NCBI GenBank assembly: GCA_963707145.1
Contig: CAVPOQ010000009.1
Coordinates: forward strand, 62,001-126,000
Length of the DNA stretch: 64,000 bases
Direction of reading: 5' to 3'
From: RPQJ01 sp963707145
GTDB lineage: Bacteria; Pseudomonadota; Gammaproteobacteria; Steroidobacterales; Steroidobacteraceae
The notes below the pieces were generated by a model. It saw nothing but the letters and a program-made list of their open reading frames with translations. It did not search any database and had not been told where the DNA came from. Position 1 is the stretch's first letter. Each line of letters begins with the position of its first letter. Positions 54,989-62,701 of the stretch are shown piece by piece. Position numbers and translations under genes: made by a program.

Positions 54989-55386
54989 GCGTTTCCTCCC
55001 AGTCGCGAGGCGGGATCTTCGGGCTCGGGGGCGAGCAGGCGATCGCAGGCCTGCGCGAACACCGGCCAGTCGCGCATGCGGGCCACCAGCTCCGCGGGCT
55101 GGCCGTCGCGCAGGTAGACCACGGCGGGCGTCACCACGACGCCGTATTGCGCCATCAGGATCGCCTCGTCGCGACGGTCCACCAGCCCTAAGCGCAGGCG
55201 GCCCCGGTAGCTGGTGAGCAGTTCGCGCACGACGACCGCGACGTCGAGTCCCTCGGGTCGCTGTGCGACATCGCCGCTGAAGAACAGCAGAGCGCGCGGG
55301 TTTCGGGCCACGAAGTCGTCGAGCGACGCCTTGCGCAGCACCTCGCAATCCGGGTGCGAGGCCAGCGCCTCGATCAGGTCACTCAT
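54985..55386 (-). CDS. hyaE: Hydrogenase accessory chaperone HyaE/HupG
   Basis: 133 residues, thioredoxin fold without the CxxC (YGVVVTPAVVYLRDGQPAEL), as is normal for HyaE/HupG. It binds the Tat signal of the small subunit and keeps it from early export. Overlaps hyaF by ATGA at its 3' end, and overlaps the hyaD-type gene upstream by eight bases. Confidence 0.85.
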   Translation of the reverse strand: MSDLIEALASHPDCEVLRKASLDDFVARNPRALLFFSGDVAQRPEGLDVAVVVRELLTSYRGRLRLGLVDRRDEAILMAQYGVVVTPAVVYLRDGQPAELVARMRDWPVFAQACDRLLAPEPEDPASRLGGNA

Positions 55387-56056
55387 CGTGGGTTCCCTTG
55401 TCGGCCGCCTCGTTCGCGGCGTGGGCGGCGCGTCGGGCCAGGAACCGTTCGTCTCCGACGCGGCAGGCCAGTTCCGCAGACGGACGCCCCGATTCGTAGC
55501 GCTCGCGGGCGAGCGCGGCGATCACGGTCTCGCGCGGCGTGCCGTCGGCCCGCTCGCGCGCCTCGACGCCCCAGCCGGCGAGTTCCTCGATGCCGAGCTG
55601 CAGTGCGACCGGCACCTGCTGCTGGACCGCCTCGGTGAGGCTGCCCCCGTAGTCGGCGAGCTCGACGGGCTTGATGCCGATCACCGTGAAATTCACCGGC
55701 TTGTGCCCGAGCAGCTCGAGGCTCGCGAGGATGTCGTTCATGCCGGCCTGATGCAGGCTCATCTTGCTGCTGGTCATGAACCGGGGCACCTCGGCATCGC
55801 GCGCCACGAGCAGGCTGCCCGGCGGGCCGCGGTGGTCGACCGCATCGAACAGCAGCACGTGAGTGGCGTCGAGCAGCAACGGCACCAGCGCCAGCCCGAG
55901 CGTGCCGCCGTCGAGGACCTCGATCGGCGGGGAAAAATCCCAGCCGTCGCCGAGCGCCTCGACGCAGCGGACGCCGAAGCCCTCGTCCGCCCAGAGCAGG
56001 TTGCCGACGCCGAGGACGACGATCCGCCGCCCGGGAATGATCGATTCTTCGCCCAT
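55379..56056 (-). CDS. hyaD: Hydrogenase maturation protease HyaD/HupD
   Basis: 225 residues from ATG 56056; the frame extends to 56098 without a better start. Metal-sensing residues of the HybD fold are present: Glu in NLLWADEGFGVR, Asp in VLLFDAVDHRGPPG, His in KMSLHQAGMND. It cleaves the C-terminal peptide of the large subunit once nickel is inserted; the matching substrate tail is at the end of hyaB. The C-terminal 45 residues (RERYESGRPSAEL onward) extend beyond the minimal HybD length. A large hairpin separates it from hyaC. Confidence 0.92.
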   Translation of the reverse strand: MGEESIIPGRRIVVLGVGNLLWADEGFGVRCVEALGDGWDFSPPIEVLDGGTLGLALVPLLLDATHVLLFDAVDHRGPPGSLLVARDAEVPRFMTSSKMSLHQAGMNDILASLELLGHKPVNFTVIGIKPVELADYGGSLTEAVQQQVPVALQLGIEELAGWGVEARERADGTPRETVIAALARERYESGRPSAELACRVGDERFLARRAAHAANEAADKGTHDE

Positions 56057-56106
56057 CTTCGCTTTCGCCCTGTGGCGGCCCGCGTGGACCGCTTCCAAAA
56101 AGTATA

Positions 56107-56157
56107 ACGGGACAGCGGGAGTTCAGGGCCCCTGGGCCCCTGGTCCCGCTGTCCCGT
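56107..56157 (-). terminator. 14-bp perfect inverted repeat with T-tract between hyaC and hyaD
   Basis: ACGGGACAGCGGGA and TCCCGCTGTCCCGT pair perfectly around a 23-base GC-rich loop. On the minus strand the stem is followed by TATACTTTTT, so it looks like an intrinsic terminator inside the hydrogenase operon, 35 bases after the hyaC stop. Partial termination or mRNA stabilisation would give more hyaABC than accessory proteins. Confidence 0.72.
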
Positions 56158-56191
56158 CAGGTCGGTCGTCGCTGGCCCGCAGGCCAGATTG

Positions 56192-56935
56192 CTAGCGGTA
56201 GAACCTCCAGCCGCTCACCATCGAGCTGATCGTCGTCTGCCGGTGCGTCATGTCCTCGCGGATCGCCATGTACATGTGCACCATCGAGAAGATCAGGATG
56301 ATCCACATCGCGAACTGGTGCCAGGTGCGCACGGTCATCGAGTCACCGAGCACCTGGAACACCCAGCCGAACAGGGTGTACCACCAGGTGTTGATGCCCA
56401 TTTGCTCGGCGAACAGCGCGAACCCGGTGAGCAGCAGCACGATCAGCGGCAGCAGGAACATGAAGAACATCGCCGCGTGCGCGAGCGGGTTGTGCCCGAC
56501 GTACTCCTTCGGCGGCTTCAGGAAGAGATACCAGCCGATCTCGTTGAAGACGTCCTTCCACCAGGCAAAGCTCCAGAACGGCACGTAGAAGATCTGCCGT
56601 GCGTGCGGTCCGCCCATCAGCACCCGGTAGATCCTGAGCAGGAACATCACGCCCAGGATCATGCCCGCCGAGAAATGCACGAAGCGGATGTAGCCGAACA
56701 GGAAGTGGGACGATGCTTCCCCGCTCATCGTGGGCGGCGGCGACCCGATGAAGTATCCCGTGATCGCCAGCGCGACGATGCACAGCGCAGTCACCCAGTG
56801 CCAGATGCGGATCGCGGCGTCGTAGACATACACGGGACCCGGTGTCACGCCGACAGGCGGCAGCACCGCCTCGCCGAAGTGGCCCTCGCGCACCCGGCTC
56901 GGGACCGGTGTCGAGGGGTGATACATGTTGCTCAT
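56192..56935 (-). CDS. hyaC: Ni/Fe-hydrogenase b-type cytochrome subunit
   Basis: 247 residues from ATG 56935, four membrane helices (about 45-65, 80-105, 155-180 and 200-225). Conserved histidines for two b hemes: IWHWVTALCIV, FVHFSAGMIL and WHQFAMWIILIFSMVHMY. It anchors the hydrogenase dimer in the membrane and passes electrons to quinone. It follows hyaB by 11 bases. A longer N-terminal extension (about 35 residues) than usual is noted. Confidence 0.95.
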   Translation of the reverse strand: MSNMYHPSTPVPSRVREGHFGEAVLPPVGVTPGPVYVYDAAIRIWHWVTALCIVALAITGYFIGSPPPTMSGEASSHFLFGYIRFVHFSAGMILGVMFLLRIYRVLMGGPHARQIFYVPFWSFAWWKDVFNEIGWYLFLKPPKEYVGHNPLAHAAMFFMFLLPLIVLLLTGFALFAEQMGINTWWYTLFGWVFQVLGDSMTVRTWHQFAMWIILIFSMVHMYMAIREDMTHRQTTISSMVSGWRFYR

Positions 56936-56946
56936 GGCAGCCCTCC

Positions 56947-58740
56947 TTACCGGACCTTGACGCTGGTGACCTCGTTGCCCTCCATGTCGAGCACGTGCGT
57001 CGCGCACGCCAGGCAGGGGTCGAAGCTGTGGATCGTGCGCAGGATCTCCAGTGGCTGGTTCGGATCGTGCATCGGCGTGTCGAGCAGCGCCGCCTCGTAG
57101 GCGCCGATCTTGCCGGCCGGGTCACGCGGGCTCGCGTTCCAGGTCGTCGGCACCACGCACTGGTAGTTCTTGATCTTCTTGTCTTCGATGTCGATCCAGT
57201 GGCAGAGCGCACCGCGCGGAGCCTCGACGAAGCCGTAGCCCTGCGCGGACTTCTTCCACGTGGAGGGCTCGAAGTTCGCCATGTTCGCCGTGGCGACGTC
57301 GCCAGCCTTGATGTTGGCGACCAGCTTGTTGAACTCCGCCTTGAGCGCATGGGCCGCCCAGCTGCACTCGAGACCGCGGGCCGCCGTGCGGCCGAGCGTC
57401 GAGAACAGCGCCGTGACCGGCAGGCCGCCGAGCTTCTGGAGCACCATGTCCACCGGTTCCTTGAACTCGGGCATGCCCTTCACGTAGCCGATGACGTAGC
57501 GGGCTAGCGGGCCCACTTCCATCGCGTGGCCGTTCCAGCGCGGCGCCTTGACCCACGAGTACTTGGCGGACTCGTCCACCGCCTCGATCTTGGTGCGGGT
57601 GCCCTTGGCGTTGCCGATGTCGAAGTTCGGCACCGTCTCGCCCTGGAAGGGATGCAGGCCCTTCTGCTCGTCGCCGTACTTGTACCAGGAGTGCGTGACG
57701 TACTCCTGGATCTCGTCGAGCTTGCCGAGATCGATGTCCTGCACTTCGCTCAGGTTGCCGTCGATGATCGCGCCGCGCGGCATCATCAGGTTGCCCGGGC
57801 TGTAGTCGTTGGCGGAACGGGGCAGGTCGCCGTAGGACATCAGGTACTTCGACGACAGGCCGCCGCCGATACCCGCCCACTCCTTGTAGAACGAGGCGAT
57901 CGCGAGCAGGTCGGGGATGTAGACATTGTCGATGAACTCGATGGTGCGGTCGATGATCGAGCTGACCATGTTCAACCGTTCCATGTTCACTGCGCCGACT
58001 GCGCCCGTGTCGTTCAGGTTGATCGGCGAGGGGACGCCGCCTACCAGCCAGTTCGGGTGCGGGTTTCGGCCGCCGAAGATCGTCTGGATCTTGACGATCT
58101 CCTTCTGGAAGTCGAGCGCCTCGAGGTAATGCGCGACCGCCATGAGGTTGGCCTCGGGCGGCAGCTTGTACGCCGGGTGACCCCAGTAGGCGTTGCGGAA
58201 GGGTCCGAGCTGTCCCGACTCGACGAACTTCTTCAGCCGGTTCTGCAGGTCGCGGAAGTAGCCGGGCGAGGACATCGGCCAGTTCGAGATCGACTGCGCG
58301 AGCTGCGAAGTCGCCGCCGGGTCCGCATTGAGCGCGCTGACCACGTCCACCCAGTCGAGGGCGTGCAGGTGGTAGAAGTGCACCAGGTGATCCTGCGAAT
58401 ACAGGGTCAGGTGCATGATGTTGCGGATCGTGTTGGCGTTCTCGGGGATGTCGATGCCGAGTGCGTTCTCGACCGCGCGCACGGAGGCGAGCGCGTGCAC
58501 GCCGGTGCAGACGCCGCAGATGCGCTGCACGAACGCCCAGGCGTCGCGCGGGTCGCGGCCGCGGAGGATGACCTCCAGGCCGCGCCACATCGTGCCCGTG
58601 GAGACCGCGTTGCGGATGATGTTCTGCTCGTCGACGTTCACCTCGATGCGGAGGTGACCCTCGATGCGCGTGATCGGATCGACGACGACGCGCCTGCCCG
58701 AGTTGTCGAGCTGGAAGCCATTGGGGGTTGCGATGCTCAT
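56947..58740 (-). CDS. hyaB: [NiFe] hydrogenase large subunit, group 1
   Basis: 597 residues. The active-site ligands are intact: L1 motif RICGVC (Cys75, Cys78) and L2 motif DPCLACATH (Cys576, Cys579). After His582 a 15-residue tail (VLDMEGNEVTSVKVR) remains for removal by HyaD. Exported with the small subunit by the Tat system. Starts 19 bases after hyaA; the first two codons after ATG (SIATPNGFQ) fit a normal start. Confidence 0.97.
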   Translation of the reverse strand: MSIATPNGFQLDNSGRRVVVDPITRIEGHLRIEVNVDEQNIIRNAVSTGTMWRGLEVILRGRDPRDAWAFVQRICGVCTGVHALASVRAVENALGIDIPENANTIRNIMHLTLYSQDHLVHFYHLHALDWVDVVSALNADPAATSQLAQSISNWPMSSPGYFRDLQNRLKKFVESGQLGPFRNAYWGHPAYKLPPEANLMAVAHYLEALDFQKEIVKIQTIFGGRNPHPNWLVGGVPSPINLNDTGAVGAVNMERLNMVSSIIDRTIEFIDNVYIPDLLAIASFYKEWAGIGGGLSSKYLMSYGDLPRSANDYSPGNLMMPRGAIIDGNLSEVQDIDLGKLDEIQEYVTHSWYKYGDEQKGLHPFQGETVPNFDIGNAKGTRTKIEAVDESAKYSWVKAPRWNGHAMEVGPLARYVIGYVKGMPEFKEPVDMVLQKLGGLPVTALFSTLGRTAARGLECSWAAHALKAEFNKLVANIKAGDVATANMANFEPSTWKKSAQGYGFVEAPRGALCHWIDIEDKKIKNYQCVVPTTWNASPRDPAGKIGAYEAALLDTPMHDPNQPLEILRTIHSFDPCLACATHVLDMEGNEVTSVKVR

Positions 58741-58759
58741 TGCTCAGTTCTCCACTCGG

Positions 58760-59860
58760 TCAGCCGGCCCGCGTTTCGGAATCGACGGGTGAATTGGGTT
58801 TCACCTTCGCCTGCCTCAGGGCGGTGAGGCCTGCGTGCGCCGCGATGCCGACACCGACCACCGCCGCCGCCGTGGCGCCGATGCGGGTCGCATTCGTCTC
58901 CGCGCCGAACTGCGGGAAGGTCTCGAGCCGCTCGTAGAAGGGTCCGTTGTCCCAGAAATCCGGCTCGGAGCAGCCGAGGCAGCCGTGGCCGGAGCCGATC
59001 GGGAACGACACGCCCTCGTTCCAGCGGGTCGTCGAACAGGCGTTGTAGGTCGTGGGTCCGCGGCATCCCACCTTGTAGAGGCAGTAGCCCTCGCGCGAGC
59101 CGCGGTCGTCGAAGGTCTCGGCGAACTGGCCGGCGTCGAAGTGGCCGCGGCGGTAGCACTTGTCGTGCACGCGCTGGCTGTAGAACATCAGCGGGCGGCC
59201 CTGGCGGTCCAGCGCGGGGAGCTCGCCGAAGGTGACGTAGTACGTGATCACGCCGGTCATCACTTCGGCGATCGGCGGGCAGCCCGGCACCTTCACGATC
59301 GGCTTGTTCTTGATGACCTTGTGGATCGGGGTCGCCTGCGTCGGGTTCGGCTTCGCGGCCTGGACGCAGCCCCACGAGGCGCACGAGCCCCAGGCGATGA
59401 CGGCGGCCGCGTCCTCGCTCATGCGCTTGAGCTTGTTGACGAAGGGTTCACCGCCCGGAATGCAGAACACGCCATCATCGCCGAGCGGCGGGTTGCCCTC
59501 GACCGCGAGGATGTACTGGCCCTTGAACTCGGTGCGGATCACTTCGAGGATCTCTTCGGCCTGGTGGCCGGCCGCGGCCATGATCGTGTCGTCGTAGTCG
59601 AGCGAGATCATCGACAGGATCACGTCCTTGGCGAGCGGGTGCGCCGAGCGGATGAAGCTCTCGGTGCAGCAGGTGCACTCGAGGCCGTGCAGCCAGATGA
59701 CTGGCACGCGCGGCTTGGTCTCCATCGCATGGGCGATCTTGCCGGCGAAGTGCGGCGCGAGCCCGAGGGAGGCCGCGCTCAGCGAGCAGAACTTCAGGAA
59801 GTTGCGCCGCGAGATGCCCTGGCGGCGGATCAACTCATAGAAAGTCTCTTGACGACCCAT
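58760..59860 (-). CDS. hyaA: [NiFe] hydrogenase small subunit, O2-tolerant type
   Basis: 366 residues from ATG 59860. The Tat signal is SRRNFLKFCSLSAASLG. Proximal cluster ligands include the extra cysteines of O2-tolerant membrane-bound hydrogenases: Cys62-x-Cys64-Cys65 (LECTCCTESF) and Cys160-x4-Cys165 (GSCASWGCVQ), giving six cysteines for a [4Fe-3S] cluster with the later GCPP. Distal and medial cluster residues follow (CYRRGHFD, CLYKVGCRGPTTYNAC, GHGCLGCSEPDFWDNGP). The C-terminal helix (ATAAAVVGVGIAAHAGLTAL) anchors it in the membrane. First gene of the operon. Confidence 0.96.
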   Translation of the reverse strand: MGRQETFYELIRRQGISRRNFLKFCSLSAASLGLAPHFAGKIAHAMETKPRVPVIWLHGLECTCCTESFIRSAHPLAKDVILSMISLDYDDTIMAAAGHQAEEILEVIRTEFKGQYILAVEGNPPLGDDGVFCIPGGEPFVNKLKRMSEDAAAVIAWGSCASWGCVQAAKPNPTQATPIHKVIKNKPIVKVPGCPPIAEVMTGVITYYVTFGELPALDRQGRPLMFYSQRVHDKCYRRGHFDAGQFAETFDDRGSREGYCLYKVGCRGPTTYNACSTTRWNEGVSFPIGSGHGCLGCSEPDFWDNGPFYERLETFPQFGAETNATRIGATAAAVVGVGIAAHAGLTALRQAKVKPNSPVDSETRAG

Positions 59861-60139
59861 CTCGTGCTCCCGGTTGTTGTGAACAAAGGCCGGTTCGCTC
59901 GGGGCATCTGGGCCACACCACGGCGACCGGCCTGATCGGACCGGTGGGCGTTCACCTTGGGCATGTGAGCCAGGCGCCCGCCCTCCTGTCAGGACAGGCG
60001 GATGGTCCGACTTTGCCGGGCGCGGCATCAATGGTAGATCTACTTAAATGTCGAGCCTCCGCCTGCGGGCTTTCCCGGCCCAGGCTCGACGTGCCGCAGC
60101 ACGCACGCTGCAACGGACCTTGGTGACTTGCCGACGGCG
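59861..60139. promoter_or_regulatory. Hydrogenase operon upstream region with palindromes
   Basis: 279 bases between the beta-propeller gene and hyaA, both on the minus strand. It contains the 10-bp palindrome GTAGATCTAC (60034-60043) in a locally AT-rich stretch, and GTCGAGCCT...AGGCTCGAC (60050-60058/60082-60090) as a 9-bp stem with a 23-base loop. The stem could end the upstream transcript and the palindrome could be an operator. I found no convincing sigma-54 promoter. Exact promoter not placed. Confidence 0.4.
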
Positions 60140-61219
60140 TCAGTCCGGGACCTGTCCGGGGGCGCAGGCGAGGCAGGGCTTGCGCGGCAGGGCAGCCGTC
60201 GCGGCAAGGCCATCGGGCTCGCCGCCGACCGCGATCTGCCGCAGCGGGGCGAGCGACGCCACGTCGTACTGCACGACCCGGTCCCCCATCGTCGCCGCGA
60301 CGTAGGCGCTGCGGCCGTCGCCCGCGACCAGCAGCCCGACGGGCAGGACGCTTCCCGGCGCGAGGCCGGCAAACGGGCGCTGCGCCGCTCCCGGCGCCAG
60401 CGGCACCTCCACCTTGCGCCGGCCGCGCTCGCGCCGCGCGGCGACGTCGATGGCGACGAGTTCGCCCGACCCGGCACAGGTGACGAGTGCGGTCGCGCCA
60501 TCCGGGGTGATCGCGATGCGGATCGGGATGCCGGGCAGCGGTAGCCGCGCCACGACGGCAAGCGAGGCCGTGTCCACGATCGCGACCTGGCCGTCGGCCC
60601 GTGCGGCCACCCAGAGTTCGCGCCCGTCCGGGGTCAGCGCCAGCGCCTCGGAGCCGCCGCCCGTGACGATGTCGCCGAGCTTGCGGCCAGTGGCGAGGTC
60701 GAGCGCCGTGGTCGTGCCCGACCCGATGTTCGTGACGTAGGCGCGCGTGCCGTCGCGGCTCACGACCACCATGTGCGAAACCTCCTGGCCGGTGGCGATC
60801 GCGGCGACCACGCGACCCGCGTCCGGGTCCACGACCAGTAGCTGCCTGGAGCCCTCCGTCGTGACGGCAATGCGGTCGGGCGCGAACCACGCCACGCCGT
60901 GCGGCCGTGTGTGTGGCGCGAGGTCGATGCGGCGCAGCTCGTGCGGCTGCTCGAGGTCCACGATGCTCAGCGTCGAGCCGGGGCGCTCGCGCGTCCCGTA
61001 GTTCGTCACGGCCGCACGGGACCCGTCGGGGGAGACGCCGACCTCGTGCGGTGCGTGGCCGAGTGCCACCGACGCGAGGCGGGTCCCCGACCCGGGATCC
61101 ATGAAGTCCACGGCGTCGTCGGACTTGCGCACGACCAGCAGGGTCTCCGCGGCCAGGGGTGCCGCGGCCAGCCAGCCCAGGGCCAGCAGCGCGAGCAGTG
61201 AGTCGGCCCGGGCCCTCAT
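60140..61219 (-). CDS. Exported YVTN-type beta-propeller protein
   Basis: 359 residues from ATG 61219, overlapping the glutaredoxin-DinB stop by ATGA. Signal peptide ends at LAA-ET. Seven-bladed propeller repeats typical of YVTN/PQQ-associated proteins: HEVGVSPDGSRAAVTNYGTR, HMVVVSRDGTRAYVTNIGSG, ALALTPDGRELWVAARADGQ and IRIAITPDGATALVTCAGSG. It ends in an unusual CLACAPGQVPD tail. Probably a periplasmic binding or sensing protein; substrate unknown. A long open frame joining it to the GNAT gene is an artefact (see rejected list). Confidence 0.85.
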   Translation of the reverse strand: MRARADSLLALLALGWLAAAPLAAETLLVVRKSDDAVDFMDPGSGTRLASVALGHAPHEVGVSPDGSRAAVTNYGTRERPGSTLSIVDLEQPHELRRIDLAPHTRPHGVAWFAPDRIAVTTEGSRQLLVVDPDAGRVVAAIATGQEVSHMVVVSRDGTRAYVTNIGSGTTTALDLATGRKLGDIVTGGGSEALALTPDGRELWVAARADGQVAIVDTASLAVVARLPLPGIPIRIAITPDGATALVTCAGSGELVAIDVAARRERGRRKVEVPLAPGAAQRPFAGLAPGSVLPVGLLVAGDGRSAYVAATMGDRVVQYDVASLAPLRQIAVGGEPDGLAATAALPRKPCLACAPGQVPD

Positions 61220-61980
61220 GCGAGCGGCACCTCGTCGTCCCAGACGTCTGCCGGCAGCGGCAGGCCTTCGAGCAGGATCGGCGCGAGCGCCGGCCGCGGG
61301 GCGATGTCCCGCAGTTCCAGCAGCCGCTCGAGCTGCCGCGCGTGCTGCGCCACGTGCCAGGTGGTGCGCTCGAGGACGGTGTGCAGCGGCTGCGTGCCGT
61401 AGTAGGTGTCCACGGTCCCGGGCAGCCGCGCCTGGTTCGCGCCCCACCACACCGCCAGCGCCTGCGAGACGCTGCGCGTCAGGCCGGCGGCGTCGGCCGC
61501 GGTGCGCACGTGGTCGGGCGGCCGGCGTTCGAAGTGCTCGTAGGTCAGGCGCCCGCCGAGCGCGGCGTCGAGGAACGCGACGACCACCTGCGGCACGTGG
61601 TAGGCGAGGTCGAGGTGCGTGCGGTCGCGCCCCGGCAGCGTCTGCCCCAGCGCGTTCTCCGGGAGCTGTTCGGTGAGCCGCGCGGCACTGTCGAGCAGCG
61701 CCAGCAGGCGCGACACCAGCACCGGCACCTCGAGGCCCGGCGCTGGCGCCGGGATCCCCACGAACCGCGCGACCGCCTCGAGGTCCTGGCCGTACACGTA
61801 GCGCGAGCCGCGGGCGACCACCGGGACCGAACGTGCGCCGAGCCGCTCGAGCCTGGCCATTGCCGCAGGATCCCCGGCGACGTCGACGGACTCGAACGGG
61901 ATACCGTGCGAGCGCAGCAGTTCCTTGGTCCGCAGGCAGCTCGTGCAGCCAGGCTGCCAGTACACGACCAGTCCGTTCAT
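61216..61980 (-). CDS. Glutaredoxin-DinB fusion protein
   Basis: 254 residues from ATG 61980. Residues 1-75 are glutaredoxin (VVYWQPGCTSCLRTKELLRS with Cys12/Cys15, then ARSVPVVARGSRYVYGQDLE). Residues about 95-250 are helical with HLDLAYHVPQVVVAFLDAAL and TTWHVAQHARQLERLLELRD, the histidine pattern of the DinB/YfiT metal-binding helical bundle used by mycothiol- or bacillithiol-type transferases. The combination suggests a thiol-dependent redox or transferase enzyme. ATGA overlaps on both sides place it in an operon with the GNAT and propeller genes. Confidence 0.75.
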   Translation of the reverse strand: MNGLVVYWQPGCTSCLRTKELLRSHGIPFESVDVAGDPAAMARLERLGARSVPVVARGSRYVYGQDLEAVARFVGIPAPAPGLEVPVLVSRLLALLDSAARLTEQLPENALGQTLPGRDRTHLDLAYHVPQVVVAFLDAALGGRLTYEHFERRPPDHVRTAADAAGLTRSVSQALAVWWGANQARLPGTVDTYYGTQPLHTVLERTTWHVAQHARQLERLLELRDIAPRPALAPILLEGLPLPADVWDDEVPLA

Positions 61981-62691
61981 CGGCACTCCTCCCGGCACTG
62001 CGCGAGCGAGCGTCGCTGCCGGCCGTGCTGATCGAAATTGTCGGGTCGAGCCACGCGCGGAAGGCCCGCTCGAGGGCCGGCCACTCGCCATCGACGATCG
62101 AGAACCACGCGGTGTCGCGGCTGCGGCCTTTGTAGACGACCGCCTGCCGGAAGATACCCTCGAAAGTGAACCCGAGGCGCCCGGCGGCGCGGCGCGAGGC
62201 CGCATTCAGCGCATCGCACTTCCACTCGTAGCGCCGGTAACCGAGGCCGAACGCCTGGCGCATCATCAGGAACATCGCCTCGGTGGCTGCGGTCGTGCCC
62301 TGCAGCCGGGGCGAGAACGCCAGGTGCCCCACCTCGATCGCGCCGTTTGCCGGGTCGATGCGCAGGTAGGAACCGAGGCCCGCCGCACGGCCGCTCGCGA
62401 CCTCGACGAACGCGAAGAACAGTGGGTCCTCGCTCGCCGGGCGCGGCTCGAGCCAGCGGTAGTACTCCTCGAAGTCCGCGAACGGACCGCTGAACAGGTA
62501 GGTCCACATGCGGCCCTCGCGGTCGAGCGCGCTGGCCTCGTAGAGCTCGCGCGCGTGGCGCGCCAGATCCAGTGGCTCGACGCGGCAGTGGCGGCCCTGA
62601 CGAGCGCGACGCGCGCGGGACGCGGCGGTGGCTGCCAGCCGTCGAGCGGCGGCCCGATCGGCTGTCCAAGGGCATTCACGCGGGTCGGCAT
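61977..62691 (-). pseudogene. GNAT family N-acetyltransferase (RimL-like) with two frameshifts
   Basis: ATG 62691 starts MPTRVNALGQPIGPPLDGWQ; near 62599 one base is missing and the middle (MWTYLFSGPFADFEEYYRWL, GSYLRIDPANGAIEVGHLAF, RYEWKCDALNAASRRAAGRL) is in the next frame; a second base is missing near 62043 and the normal family ending (DNFDQHGRQRRSLAQ) is in the third frame, stopping at 61977 with an ATGA overlap on the next gene. Restoring both bases gives a normal acetyl-CoA-dependent acetyltransferase of about 238 residues. Both slips are in G/C runs, suggesting sequencing error. Confidence 0.85.
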
Positions 62692-62701
62692 GGCCGGAGT
62701 C

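Noticed and set aside
59861..60139. Sigma-54 promoter for the hydrogenase operon
   Set aside because: I found no TGGCAC-N5-TTGC match in the needed direction; the nearest similarity misses the key GG and GC pairs.
60140..62509. A 789-residue open frame joining a GNAT domain to a beta-propeller
   Set aside because: The middle is antisense-like low-complexity sequence over the glutaredoxin-DinB gene. The frame is open only because the GNAT gene lost a base near 62043; the propeller has its own signal peptide and ATG at 61219.
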